10,185 nucleotides of DNA. Source: Rikenellaceae bacterium. Its GTDB lineage: Bacteria > Bacteroidota > Bacteroidia > Bacteroidales > UBA932. Position 1 is the first letter of the stretch, and each line of letters starts with the position of its first letter. The notes below the pieces were generated by a model that did not search any database, was not told the origin of the DNA, and saw only the letters and a list, made by a program, of their open reading frames with translations. Where the stretch lies: positions 1-10,185 of the forward strand of contig CAAFYX010000066.1 of assembly GCA_900767375.1 (NCBI GenBank). Reading direction: 5' to 3'. A program made the position numbers and the translations under genes. Shown here one piece after another: positions 1 to 6,372 of this stretch.

Positions 1-84
1 CTGCGACTCCACATAGGCCACACTTATCTGCGGGCTCCGATACCGGGTATCCTTGCCCCCGGTCTTCTTGGATTTAAATATCAT
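1..84 (-). CDS. Short Bacteroidales protein, N-terminal part, cut by left edge
   Basis: An ATG at 84-82 opens a frame of 28 codons that runs off the left edge without a stop. The start reads MIFKSKKTGGKDTRYRSPQ and continues into ISVAYVESQ. A basic N-terminus followed by Y-x-x-P and a short beta-like stretch resembles the many short (about 50-80 residue) Bacteroidales proteins of unknown function; this is family-level resemblance from memory, not a proven match. Support for a real gene comes from a good TAnnTTTG promoter element about 46 nt upstream of the ATG. No function is assigned. It is transcribed in the same direction as the hydrolase gene at 443-1579, but has its own promoter. Confidence 0.5.
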   Translation of the reverse strand, partial: MIFKSKKTGGKDTRYRSPQISVAYVESQ

Positions 85-129
85 TGACTAATTCTGTTAT
101 TAGTTTGAACACTATTGCAACTATTCAGA

Positions 130-161
130 CAAAGATAAAACTTTACTTCGTCATCTTCAAT
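130..161 (-). promoter_or_regulatory. Bacteroidota-type promoter for the left-edge small gene
   Basis: Read on the minus strand, TATCTTTG (137-130) matches the TAnnTTTG -7 consensus exactly. Twenty nt upstream is ATTG (161-158), three of four matches to the TTTG -33 element. The expected transcript start near 123 leaves a leader of about 40 nt before the ATG at 84. Confidence 0.55.
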
Positions 162-195
162 ACCATATGCTCAGAAAAGGGCAAAGTATCATGAA

Positions 196-221
196 CCCCT
201 TCCTGAAATATCAGAAAGGGG
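196..221. other. Stem-loop in the 85-442 intergenic stretch
   Basis: CCCCTT (196-201) pairs with AAGGGG (216-221) and CTGA (203-206) with TCAG (211-214). One C/A mismatch lies between them and the loop is AATA. No T-run follows on either strand, so it is not a standard terminator. It lies downstream of the hydrolase gene on the minus strand and could be a processing or 3'-end structure. Otherwise the stretch 85-442 holds only the promoter at 130-161, a direct repeat and a plus-strand terminator. Confidence 0.35.
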
Positions 222-248
222 GCGAAAACCGGTTGGATCGCCGGACAG

Positions 249-387
249 AACAGACATGGGTAGAGGAATGATATAGACTACGTTTCGTTTAGCGTCTTCA
301 ACTGGTTAGCGCGGTAAACAAACTCAGTTTGCGTTCATTCGTTTGCGCGAATAAAACACAACAGACATGGGTAGAAGGATATAGAAT
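249..387. repeat. Degenerate direct repeat (two copies of about 28 bp)
   Basis: The 16-mer AACAGACATGGGTAGA occurs at 249-264 and again at 360-375, 111 bp apart. Similarity continues in both copies with small indels into a GATATAGA block (270-277 and 378-385). The DNA between contains a 13-bp odd-centred palindrome (319-331) and two GTTTGCG copies (327-333, 341-347). No coding frame explains the duplication. Confidence 0.45.
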
Positions 388-402
388 ACCTACTTCAGAT
401 AT

Positions 403-436
403 GCTGAGGGGCGTATACGAACTCAGCCTTTTTTTT
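403..436 (+). terminator. Orphan Rho-independent terminator, plus strand
   Basis: GCTGAG (403-408) pairs with CTCAGC (422-427), and an inner palindrome CGTATACG (412-419) lies in the loop. One base later comes a run of eight T (429-436). Orientation and T-run make it a plus-strand intrinsic terminator. No plus-strand gene precedes it in the window, and it faces the 3' end of the minus-strand hydrolase gene (stop at 445-443). The minus-strand reading lacks a T-run, so it should not serve that gene well. Confidence 0.6.
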
Positions 437-442
437 GACAGA

Positions 443-1579
443 TTACAGACTGAACTCCTTAACTCTGTCATACCACTCGTGCACGGTCACCCATATTTTT
501 ATATTTTGGATGTCGTATATTGTGTTGTGAACAGTGTGCCACCATTCTGATTCCTCGCGTAATCCGTGTTCCTTTACATATTCCAGTTCTCCCGGCCAAT
601 CCGCTGCGTCACTTTCAAGTATGGCATTCAACTTATTGATGACCGCCTCGTCAGTCATCATGGAATAAGGGATATAGGATGAATATTCAGAGTACCATTT
701 ATATTTCGGGTAATCATACAGATTCGAGTAACATACCATTTTCATCAGTTCCCACATACCCTGCATGCTTTCTCCGCCTTTTTCGTAGTTCTCTGCCAAT
801 ATTCTGTATCGTTCCACGCCTGTTGCATGATCCGGGATGGAATCATAGCACAGATAATAATTGGTCATGATGTTAAAAGGTTTAGCCACTATCCTATTGT
901 CGATAAATTCCACCACGTATGTCTCCTTTGGATCGGATATCATCAGGTGAAGGTTCATCGATTGTGACGCAAGCGGGGTAATATTATGCGAGTCGAGATA
1001 GTCCAGTGCTTCCTTTACTGTGGAACAGTGATCAAGCAGGGGGCGGATGGCGACGAGGACATTCAGTTCTGGTGAGTCTTTTCTGGTGCCTGTATGAGGA
1101 GTGTCACCCCAATCTTCTTTCGACACGACATTGGAATTCACACAAAGCCCTTTTTCGTTCATTCCATCTGTTAATGCCCAAGGAAGCAGCTCCATCTTTT
1201 CCTGAGGAAGACCGGCCTCGACCATTGCCGGAGTGATTCCGGCAAGGCGTCCGACTCCAATTGTGGCATACCGTCCTTCCTTTCCGGTAGTGTGGATTAC
1301 GAATGTAGGGCATTGATTCATGTAATAATCAAAGTTCCTTCCGACGAAATCGCCATTCCTCACACTTGAGCATGCCATATCACCATTTATGGCATCATAG
1401 CTATCGTTTGGTGCCTCACTGCCATAGTCAGAATATGTCACTTCATAAAGCATCTCTGAGACCTTCTTGAATTCGGAGTGCCCATCCGGGAAATCCAGCT
1501 TGTTGCAGGAAGATAGTATAGCCACAGCGATGATTGACACGGCCACAACTTCTTTAGTTATAAAAGACGTCTTGTTCAT
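443..1579 (-). CDS. Choloylglycine hydrolase-family (linear amide C-N hydrolase) lipoprotein
   Basis: Predicted Ntn-type amidase of the choloylglycine/penicillin V acylase family, which cleaves linear C-N amide bonds; the substrate (conjugated bile salt, N-acyl amino acid or other amide) cannot be read from sequence. The ATG at 1579 gives 378 residues starting MNKTSFITKEVVAVSIIAVA, with a lipobox LSSC whose lipidated Cys is residue 25, so it should be membrane-anchored outside the cytoplasm. The putative nucleophile is Cys70 (GDMACSS), followed by GRNFDY (80-85) and the family motif DGMNEKGL (138-145). In this family the nucleophile becomes N-terminal by processing, so residues 26-69 would be a propeptide. 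An upstream in-frame ATG at 1672 would bury the signal peptide behind 31 residues and precede the likely promoter, so it was not used. The gene is AT-richer than the glnN region and stands alone. Confidence 0.82.
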   Translation of the reverse strand: MNKTSFITKEVVAVSIIAVAILSSCNKLDFPDGHSEFKKVSEMLYEVTYSDYGSEAPNDSYDAINGDMACSSVRNGDFVGRNFDYYMNQCPTFVIHTTGKEGRYATIGVGRLAGITPAMVEAGLPQEKMELLPWALTDGMNEKGLCVNSNVVSKEDWGDTPHTGTRKDSPELNVLVAIRPLLDHCSTVKEALDYLDSHNITPLASQSMNLHLMISDPKETYVVEFIDNRIVAKPFNIMTNYYLCYDSIPDHATGVERYRILAENYEKGGESMQGMWELMKMVCYSNLYDYPKYKWYSEYSSYIPYSMMTDEAVINKLNAILESDAADWPGELEYVKEHGLREESEWWHTVHNTIYDIQNIKIWVTVHEWYDRVKEFSL

Positions 1580-1616
1580 ATCCGTTTGTTTCAGATAATC
1601 AGTTGCATTTGTTATG

Positions 1617-1649
1617 CGAATATAACATAAATACATCACGAATTTCGAA
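1617..1649 (-). promoter_or_regulatory. Candidate promoter of the hydrolase gene
   Basis: On the minus strand TATATTCG (1624-1617) matches TAnnTTTG at seven of eight positions, and TTCG (1649-1646) lies 21 nt upstream in the -33 position. A start near 1610 would give a leader of about 30 nt before the ATG at 1579. This supports that start over the longer frame. Neither box is a perfect match. Confidence 0.38.
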
Positions 1650-1724
1650 GTATTACGAATTAACGTCATCAAGATATCATCCCTCCGGAAAATAGTGATA
1701 TGGATATTGGAATGTTTTGAACTA

Positions 1725-1973
1725 AGTCTTCAATCGTTTTGAACGCGTATTCAGATTAAGTTTGATAGGTGGCATTACGTTGACCTCAACAAGGGGTTGT
1801 TGCTAACCATAGGCTTCTGGAACGGGGTGGTAGGCCAGGATGTGCCACACAAGTGCATACAAAGCACATTGCAGATTACCAAATAAGGGTTTGCGTGAAC
1901 AAAAAGGGGGGTTAACGTTCACGGAGAGCAGGAAAATCAGCTCGAAATGAACAAATACGGCATTTTTGTTCAT
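1725..1973 (-). pseudogene. Possible decayed reading frame of unknown origin
   Basis: From an ATG at 1973 a 56-codon frame (MNKNAVFVHFELIFLLSVNV at its start) runs to a TAG at 1805-1803. The same frame then stays open for 26 more codons to a second TAG at 1724-1722. The plus strand is also open across much of the block (about 1743-1887) but has no start. The protein is not one I recognise and there is no promoter or ribosome-binding signal. It could be a gene interrupted by one stop, part of a dispersed intergenic repeat, or chance. Apart from this frame and the inverted repeats listed separately, 1674-2076 holds no gene I can support. Confidence 0.2.
1894..1973. repeat. Two inverted repeats sharing GTGAAC/ATGAAC cores
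   Basis: CGTGAAC (1894-1900) is inverted as GTTCACG (1917-1923). ATGAACAAA (1947-1955) is inverted as TTTGTTCAT (1965-1973). The four arms share a GAAC/GTTC core, so the block could fold as two neighbouring stem-loops or offer repeated protein-binding half-sites. No function is inferred beyond that. Confidence 0.45.
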
Positions 1974-2016
1974 CCGGGAGACATAATCGGGTATTGGAAT
2001 GTAAAAGCTTACGTTC

Positions 2017-2046
2017 CTGGCTCATCCGTCTGCACGGATGAACCGG
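2017..2046 (-). terminator. Stem-loop downstream of the glnN-kinase operon, probable terminator
   Basis: TCATCCGT (2022-2029) pairs with ACGGATGA (2034-2041) around a four-base loop. Past a single C/A mismatch, CTGG (2017-2020) pairs with CCGG (2043-2046). It begins 30 nt past the kinase stop codon on the minus strand. The T-rich part after it (TTTT within about 15 nt) is weak, so it may be a 3'-end stabilising hairpin instead of an efficient terminator. Confidence 0.42.
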
Positions 2047-2076
2047 AAAGTCTATAGTTCTTTAAATGGAGCCGGG

Positions 2077-2979
2077 CTATTTGTCGAAGCCGAAGATGCG
2101 GCGGACAAGGGGGACGTAGTTGTCAGGCATGACTCCGATGTTGAACTCTACCAGGAGAAGTTTCAGGGCCATGTAAGGTTCGATCGCAGCATTGACGGTG
2201 TCAAACGTCTGGCCGGGGCCGAACATTCTTTCGGCAGTCCTGTCGGGACCAAAGAAATATTCGTCCACGAAGTATTTCCAAACTTCTTTAGTGAGCTCGC
2301 CCGTCACGTGGAAGTCGTGCTGGCGGAACTCCTCGTCCGCGGTAAGGCAGATGTTCATCATCATACCCATATCGAACAGAGGGCATCCCCTTGCGAAATA
2401 TCCCAGATCGATGAAGAACACGTCGTGAGGTGTATTCTTCGGGGCGCCTAGCGGAAGTGTGGTCAGGGCATTGCCGAAATGCATATCCCCGTGAAGCGCT
2501 GTAGTGCAGTCAGGGGCATTGGCGATGAAATCGTCCACCACTTTCTTTTCGCTTTCCGAGAACACTTTGTCAGCCTTCAGAAGGGTGCGGAACTGGTCCT
2601 TCGCCTCCGGGAACATTCCCTTAGGGCATTCCGTACTGTGAAGGCGCTTGCACAGACGCGCGAACTCGCGGGAGTACTCCTCCACGCGCTCCGGCTCGTC
2701 AGCGAGCGCGCGGGCGAAGGAGCGCTTCCCCGCCACTCTGCGGAACATTATTCCATAGCGTTCACCATCTGTCACGAGCTCGCCCGGCATAGGTGAAGGG
2801 ACGCCCAGGGAATAAACCTTGGCGGCGACTTCCTGCTCCGTGAAGATAGTATCCACAGGATAGTCGGCGTTATAAAGCTTGACCATCATCTCAGGATTCG
2901 AGATGCAGTCGTAGCTGGCGCCGTTCGCTCCTTCTCCGGAACGGCGGAAATCATTGAGGTCAATTTTCTTTGCTTGCAT
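2077..2979 (-). CDS. APH/choline kinase-like phosphotransferase, TIGR02172 type (paralog A)
   Basis: A 300-residue cytosolic kinase-fold protein of the aminoglycoside phosphotransferase/choline kinase superfamily. Visible elements are an N-terminal SGEGANGASY loop (14-23), Lys34 in VKLY as the likely ATP-anchoring lysine, a KRSFAR segment (85-90), the catalytic loop LHGDMHFGN (162-170; Asp165 and Asn170) and a metal-binding FIDLG (189-193; Asp191). Superfamily knowledge says it transfers phosphate from ATP to a small hydroxylated molecule. The acceptor is unknown, and nothing here shows antibiotic resistance. The ATG lies 15 nt after the glnN stop on the same strand, so it is very likely co-transcribed with glnN, which is the only clue to its role. 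It is clearly paralogous to the 300-residue protein at 5393-6295, sharing the SGEG, K(R/K)SFAR and LHGDMHxGN blocks. Confidence 0.85.
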   Translation of the reverse strand: MQAKKIDLNDFRRSGEGANGASYDCISNPEMMVKLYNADYPVDTIFTEQEVAAKVYSLGVPSPMPGELVTDGERYGIMFRRVAGKRSFARALADEPERVEEYSREFARLCKRLHSTECPKGMFPEAKDQFRTLLKADKVFSESEKKVVDDFIANAPDCTTALHGDMHFGNALTTLPLGAPKNTPHDVFFIDLGYFARGCPLFDMGMMMNICLTADEEFRQHDFHVTGELTKEVWKYFVDEYFFGPDRTAERMFGPGQTFDTVNAAIEPYMALKLLLVEFNIGVMPDNYVPLVRRIFGFDK

Positions 2980-2994
2980 AGGGACGGGGATATA

Positions 2995-5166
2995 TTAAAA
3001 GAAAAGCAGTTCGCGATATTTAGGCAGAGGCCAGAGCTCGTCGTCCACCAGCATTTCGAGGTGGTCGGCGCTCGTGCGGACCTTGTCCATCATATCCTTC
3101 ACGCCGTGCGAATATTCGAGAGCCCTCTGGTGTATGTCCTCGATGCGGTTCGCTTCGGCACGGCGGTCAACGAGCGTACGGACGTCGCTTGAGATTTCAT
3201 TGACATAGGAGGAGATGCTCTTAAGCGCCTCGAGCGCCTCGCTGCAGTACTGCACATAGTCCGCTCCGAAGAGCTCCTTCATGCCGCGGACATTGTCGAT
3301 GATGGCGTTCTGGTATTTGATGGCTGCAGGGATGACGTGGTTCGTGCAGATGTCTCCGGTGACGCGCGCCTCTATCTGGAGTTTCTTGACATAGGTCTCG
3401 TTGAAGACCTCGAACCTTGCCTTGAGCTCGTTCTCATTGAGGATCCCGAGCTTGCCGAACAGGTCGACCGTCTGCTGCTCCTCGAACACTTCGTAGGCCT
3501 CGGGGACGTTGCGGATGGCCCTCAGGCCGCGGGCGGCGGACTCGGCCTCCCATTCGCGGCTGTAGCCGTTGCCCTCGAACATGATAGGCTCGGCCTCCTT
3601 GAAGAACTTGCGGATGGTGGTTACGACCGCCTGGGTGCGGTCCTCCCCCTTGCCCTCCAGGGCGGTGACCTCGTCGTAGAAGTCGTTCAGGCTCTCGGCG
3701 ACGATGGCATTGATGACGAAGGTGGCGCGGCTGGCGTTCTGTGACGCGCCCACTGCGCGGAACTCGAAGCGGTTGCCTGTGAAGGCGAACGGCGAGGTGC
3801 GGTTGCGGTCGGTATTGTCCGGCTGTATTTCAGGTATGGAATTGACGATGCTGATGGCCTCCAGGGCGGACTTCTCGTCAGGCTCCTTCATCTCGATGAT
3901 GGCGCGGTAGATGCCGTAGAGAGTGGTGCCGGAGAAGACTGAGGCGACTGCAGGAGGGGCTTCGTTGCCGCCGAGGCGGTAGGAATTGTTAAGCGAGGCG
4001 ATGCTGCTCATCAGGAGGTAATGATGGCGGTTGATGCCCCTGATGACGGCGGCGAAGAAGCTGAGGAAGCGGAGGTTCCTGGTAGGCGTGCGGCCCGGGG
4101 AAAGGAGGTTCACTCCGGTGTCGGTGGTCATGGACCAGTTGCAGTGCTTGCCGGAGCCGTTGACCCCGTCGAACGGCTTCTCGTGGAATATCACCTTCAA
4201 GTGATGGCGCTCGGAGACCTTCTGCATAAGGATCATGAGCATCATGTTCTGGTCGATGGCCTTGGTGGCCTCGCAGAAGAGAGGGGCGCACTCGAACTGG
4301 TTCGGAGCGCACTCGTTATGTCTGGTTTTCAGGAGGATGCCGAGCTTGTAGGCTTCGGTCTCAAAGTCCTTCATGAAGGCGCTGACGCGGGAAGGGATGG
4401 CGCCGAAGTAGTGGTCCTCGAGCTGCTGGTCCTTGGCGGCGGCGTGGCCGATGACGGTGCGTCCGCACATCATCAGGTCAGGACGCGCGTTGTAGAGGGC
4501 CTCGTCGACGAGGAAGTACTCCTGCTCGAGGCCGAGGTTGACGCTGACGCTGTGGGTATCAGGGTCAAAGAGTCTGGCCACCTTCGTGGCGGCATTGTCC
4601 AAGGCTCTGAGGGACTTGAGGTTAGGAACTTTTGTATCCAGGGCTTCGCCGGTGTAGGAGACGAAGACCGACGGGATACAGAGGGTTCCGTCGAGGACGA
4701 ACACCGGTGATGAAGGGTCCCAGGCGGAGTAGCCGCGGGCTTCGAAGGAGTTTCTCAAGCCTCCGTTAGGGAAGCTGGATGCGTCAGGCTCCTGCTGGAC
4801 GAGGGTGCTGCCGCCGAACTTCTCGAAGGCGTGACCGCCCTTCTCGTGGATGAAAGCCTCATGCTTCTCGGCGGTGGCATCCGTAAGTGGCTGGAACAGA
4901 TGGGTGTAGTGGGTTGCGCCCTTCTCCATCGCCCATGTCTTCATGCCTTCGGCAATCTCGTCCGCCGCGCTCAGATCGAGCTTCGCGCCCTCCCTGACCG
5001 CCGCAAGGACAGCCTTGTACGCCTTGTTGGACATATACTTGGACATCTTCTCGATGTCGAGGACATTCTGGCCGAAATAGGACGAGACCGGACGGTCATC
5101 CACAAAATATCTTGAAGCTTCGTGCTTGTGCGATTCCTTAAGCGCTCTTTCTCTTATACTGGACAT
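2995..5166 (-). CDS. glnN: Glutamine synthetase type III
   Basis: Makes glutamine from glutamate, ammonia and ATP; cytosolic and central to ammonium assimilation. The 723-residue length is typical of GSIII (about 700-730) and far longer than GSI or GSII. Diagnostic blocks are the N-terminal GSIII domain with a glycine- and Phe-rich segment (GGHAFEKFGGS, 110-120), LGLEQEYF (211-218) with metal-binding glutamates, KTRHNECAPNQFE (280-292), NGSGKHCNWS (336-345) and RNRTSPFAFTGNRFEFRAVG (454-473). The ATG at 5166 is chosen; the frame extends four codons upstream only to a TTG. A strong divergent promoter lies about 50 nt upstream. The kinase gene at 2077-2979 follows 15 nt after the stop, so the two form an operon. 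The coding region is GC-rich, which produces long spurious frames on the opposite strand. Confidence 0.96.
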   Translation of the reverse strand: MSSIRERALKESHKHEASRYFVDDRPVSSYFGQNVLDIEKMSKYMSNKAYKAVLAAVREGAKLDLSAADEIAEGMKTWAMEKGATHYTHLFQPLTDATAEKHEAFIHEKGGHAFEKFGGSTLVQQEPDASSFPNGGLRNSFEARGYSAWDPSSPVFVLDGTLCIPSVFVSYTGEALDTKVPNLKSLRALDNAATKVARLFDPDTHSVSVNLGLEQEYFLVDEALYNARPDLMMCGRTVIGHAAAKDQQLEDHYFGAIPSRVSAFMKDFETEAYKLGILLKTRHNECAPNQFECAPLFCEATKAIDQNMMLMILMQKVSERHHLKVIFHEKPFDGVNGSGKHCNWSMTTDTGVNLLSPGRTPTRNLRFLSFFAAVIRGINRHHYLLMSSIASLNNSYRLGGNEAPPAVASVFSGTTLYGIYRAIIEMKEPDEKSALEAISIVNSIPEIQPDNTDRNRTSPFAFTGNRFEFRAVGASQNASRATFVINAIVAESLNDFYDEVTALEGKGEDRTQAVVTTIRKFFKEAEPIMFEGNGYSREWEAESAARGLRAIRNVPEAYEVFEEQQTVDLFGKLGILNENELKARFEVFNETYVKKLQIEARVTGDICTNHVIPAAIKYQNAIIDNVRGMKELFGADYVQYCSEALEALKSISSYVNEISSDVRTLVDRRAEANRIEDIHQRALEYSHGVKDMMDKVRTSADHLEMLVDDELWPLPKYRELLFF

Positions 5167-5215
5167 AATACATATCAACTCTCGCCGGAGGCGAAATCAA
5201 ACTAACCAACATTCA

Positions 5216-5247
5216 CAAAAATACGGTTTATCGTTTGGAAATCCAAA
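5216..5247 (-). promoter_or_regulatory. glnN promoter, Bacteroidota type
   Basis: On the minus strand TTTG (5247-5244) and TATTTTTG (5223-5216) match both consensus boxes perfectly with a 20-nt spacer. Transcription should begin near 5209, giving a leader of about 43 nt before the glnN ATG at 5166. The upstream half overlaps the tRNA-Cys promoter on the other strand. Confidence 0.75.
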
Positions 5248-5264
5248 AATAATGGCTACATTTG
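5234..5264 (+). promoter_or_regulatory. tRNA-Cys promoter, Bacteroidota type
   Basis: TTTG (5234-5237) and TACATTTG (5257-5264) match both consensus boxes perfectly with a 19-nt spacer. The mature tRNA begins at 5276, so the 5' leader should be only a few bases. Its -33 box and that of glnN are the outer arms of an inverted repeat TTTGGA-AA-TCCAAA (5234-5247). Confidence 0.78.
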
Positions 5265-5275
5265 TAATCCCAAAC

Positions 5276-5347
5276 GGCGTCTTGGATGAGCGGTTTAGTC
5301 ACTGGTCTGCAAAACCAGTTAGAGCGGTTCGACTCCGCTAGGCGCCT
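5276..5347 (+). tRNA. tRNA-Cys (anticodon GCA)
   Basis: A complete cloverleaf is visible. The acceptor stem GGCGTCT (5276-5282) pairs with AGGCGCC (5340-5346). The anticodon stem CTGGT/ACCAG (5302-5306/5314-5318) encloses the loop CTGCAAA with anticodon GCA at 5309-5311. The T-arm AGCGG-TTCGACT-CCGCT (5323-5339) is perfect; the D-stem has one weak pair. The discriminator base is T (5347), the expected identity element for cysteine. The 3' CCA is not encoded and must be added enzymatically. Confidence 0.96.
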
Positions 5348-5350
5348 CAG

Positions 5351-5377
5351 AAAGCCTCCTGAAAAGGAGGCTTTTTT
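5351..5377 (+). terminator. tRNA-Cys intrinsic terminator
   Basis: AAAGCCTCCT (5351-5360) and AGGAGGCTTT (5365-5374) form a perfect 10-bp stem around a GAAA tetraloop, ending in six T (5372-5377). It starts four bases after the tRNA, so the tRNA is a single-gene transcript. The minus-strand reading has only a short T-run, so termination for the convergent kinase at 5393 would be weaker. Confidence 0.88.
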
Positions 5378-5392
5378 GATTCCCAAAGACAG

Positions 5393-6295
5393 CTATGATT
5401 TCCGAGCGATCTTGATCGATTCGATCGGCCCTATCAGCTTCATAAGCATAAGGGAGACCCATTCGTGACCGTCTACATAAGGGCCGAACACCTTGGCCGC
5501 CGCCGGGTATTTGGCCATACCATGACCGAGGGTCAGGCAGATGGCGCGTCCGAGCCTTTCCTGAGTTTCGGACGAGTGGAAATCCTCACCATAATAATAC
5601 CGCCCGAACAGCTCCAGGAAACGGATGTACGTCTTCCGGTCGATATGCAGGATCCATTTGACCATGGGGGCCGGAGAAAGATTGGCAAGGATGAACTGGC
5701 TTGCATAATCCATGTCGGGGTCACCGTATCCGAACCTTCCGAAGTCGATCCAGCAGTCGCCCTTGTCAGTCCTCACATAATTCCCGGGATGCATGTCCCC
5801 ATGCAGGCAGGTAGTGACAGGACGCATCCCGTCAGCATATGAGTTCAGAAGCTCCTTCATCTCCTCCTTTATCCATCCGCAGGAATTGAATTCCTTGCGT
5901 ATGCGCTCGGGGACGGACTCGAAGACAGCCGTGTCGCACTGCAGGGAGTGGAGGGCACGGGCCGCCTCGGCCATATCCCTGGCCAGCGGCTCAAGCATTT
6001 CCGGGCTGTCGGAAAGCATCCTGGCAAACGATTTCTTACCGGATAGTCTCTCCGCGATGTACCCGAACCTGGTGCCGTCACTCGCCATGCTGAAGACCTC
6101 GGGGCAGCTCACGCCCAGGTCATGCACAGACCGGCTGAAACGGTACTCCCTGACGGACTCTTCATAAGGAGTCGCTTCCGAGTTCAGTTTCAGCAGAAGG
6201 CTTCCGTCAGCCTTATGGTTGTATGTAACGGCATTCCATCCCTCACCGGACTTCTCCCAGTCCTTCAGGTCGACCATTTCCGATGTTATATCCAT
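5393..6295 (-). CDS. APH/choline kinase-like phosphotransferase, TIGR02172 type (paralog B)
   Basis: A 300-residue cytosolic kinase-fold protein, paralogous to the one at 2077-2979 and of identical length. Seen in order: VDLKDWEKSGEGWN (8-21), Lys36 in LLLKL as likely ATP lysine, KKSFAR (87-92), catalytic loop LHGDMHPGN (164-172; Asp167 and Asn172), and WIDFG (182-186) with metal-binding Asp184. The active site looks intact. The phosphate acceptor is not known for this family, and the middle and C-terminal parts, where substrate is usually bound, differ most between the two paralogs. The ATG at 6295 is used; an ATG six codons later (MVDLKD) is a credible alternative because conservation with paralog A begins there. 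It has its own divergent promoter and converges on the tRNA-Cys unit. Confidence 0.85.
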   Translation of the reverse strand: MDITSEMVDLKDWEKSGEGWNAVTYNHKADGSLLLKLNSEATPYEESVREYRFSRSVHDLGVSCPEVFSMASDGTRFGYIAERLSGKKSFARMLSDSPEMLEPLARDMAEAARALHSLQCDTAVFESVPERIRKEFNSCGWIKEEMKELLNSYADGMRPVTTCLHGDMHPGNYVRTDKGDCWIDFGRFGYGDPDMDYASQFILANLSPAPMVKWILHIDRKTYIRFLELFGRYYYGEDFHSSETQERLGRAICLTLGHGMAKYPAAAKVFGPYVDGHEWVSLMLMKLIGPIESIKIARKS

Positions 6296-6319
6296 ATCCT
6301 GTTCATTTGCATGTCCTCA

Positions 6320-6351
6320 CAAAGATACAACCCATCTCCCGTATGTACAAC
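6320..6351 (-). promoter_or_regulatory. Promoter of kinase paralog B
   Basis: On the minus strand TATCTTTG (6327-6320) is a perfect -7 box, and GTTG (6351-6348), three of four matches to TTTG, lies 20 nt upstream. The expected start near 6313 leaves a leader of about 18 nt before the ATG at 6295. It overlaps the promoter of the small membrane protein on the opposite strand. Confidence 0.6.
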
Positions 6352-6372
6352 AGAAAATTAATTCTATATTTG
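6342..6372 (+). promoter_or_regulatory. Promoter of the small membrane protein
   Basis: TATATTTG (6365-6372) is a perfect -7 box, with TATG (6342-6345), three of four matches to TTTG, 19 nt upstream. The expected start near 6379 gives a leader of about 16 nt before the ATG at 6395. Confidence 0.6.

Noticed and set aside
329..550. Plus-strand 73-codon frame
   Set aside because: It runs through the terminator at 403-436 and into the 3' end of the hydrolase gene on the other strand, and its product has no recognisable features.
1580..1672. N-terminal extension of the hydrolase to the ATG at 1672
   Set aside because: It would place 31 residues before a good lipoprotein signal peptide and start upstream of the likely promoter.
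2077..2979. Aminoglycoside resistance gene
   Set aside because: Only the general kinase fold and catalytic loop match; the TIGR02172-like features, the paralog and the glnN operon context point to a metabolic kinase.
4021..4710. Long plus-strand frame opposite glnN (229 codons), with similar ones at 3337-3744 and 4831-5115
   Set aside because: They lie antisense to an unmistakable glutamine synthetase III, have low-complexity Val/Gly/Glu/Leu-rich composition typical of GC-rich shadow frames, and carry no family motif or promoter.
5167..5178. glnN start four codons upstream
   Set aside because: That codon is TTG; the ATG at 5166 gives the usual GSIII N-terminus and length.
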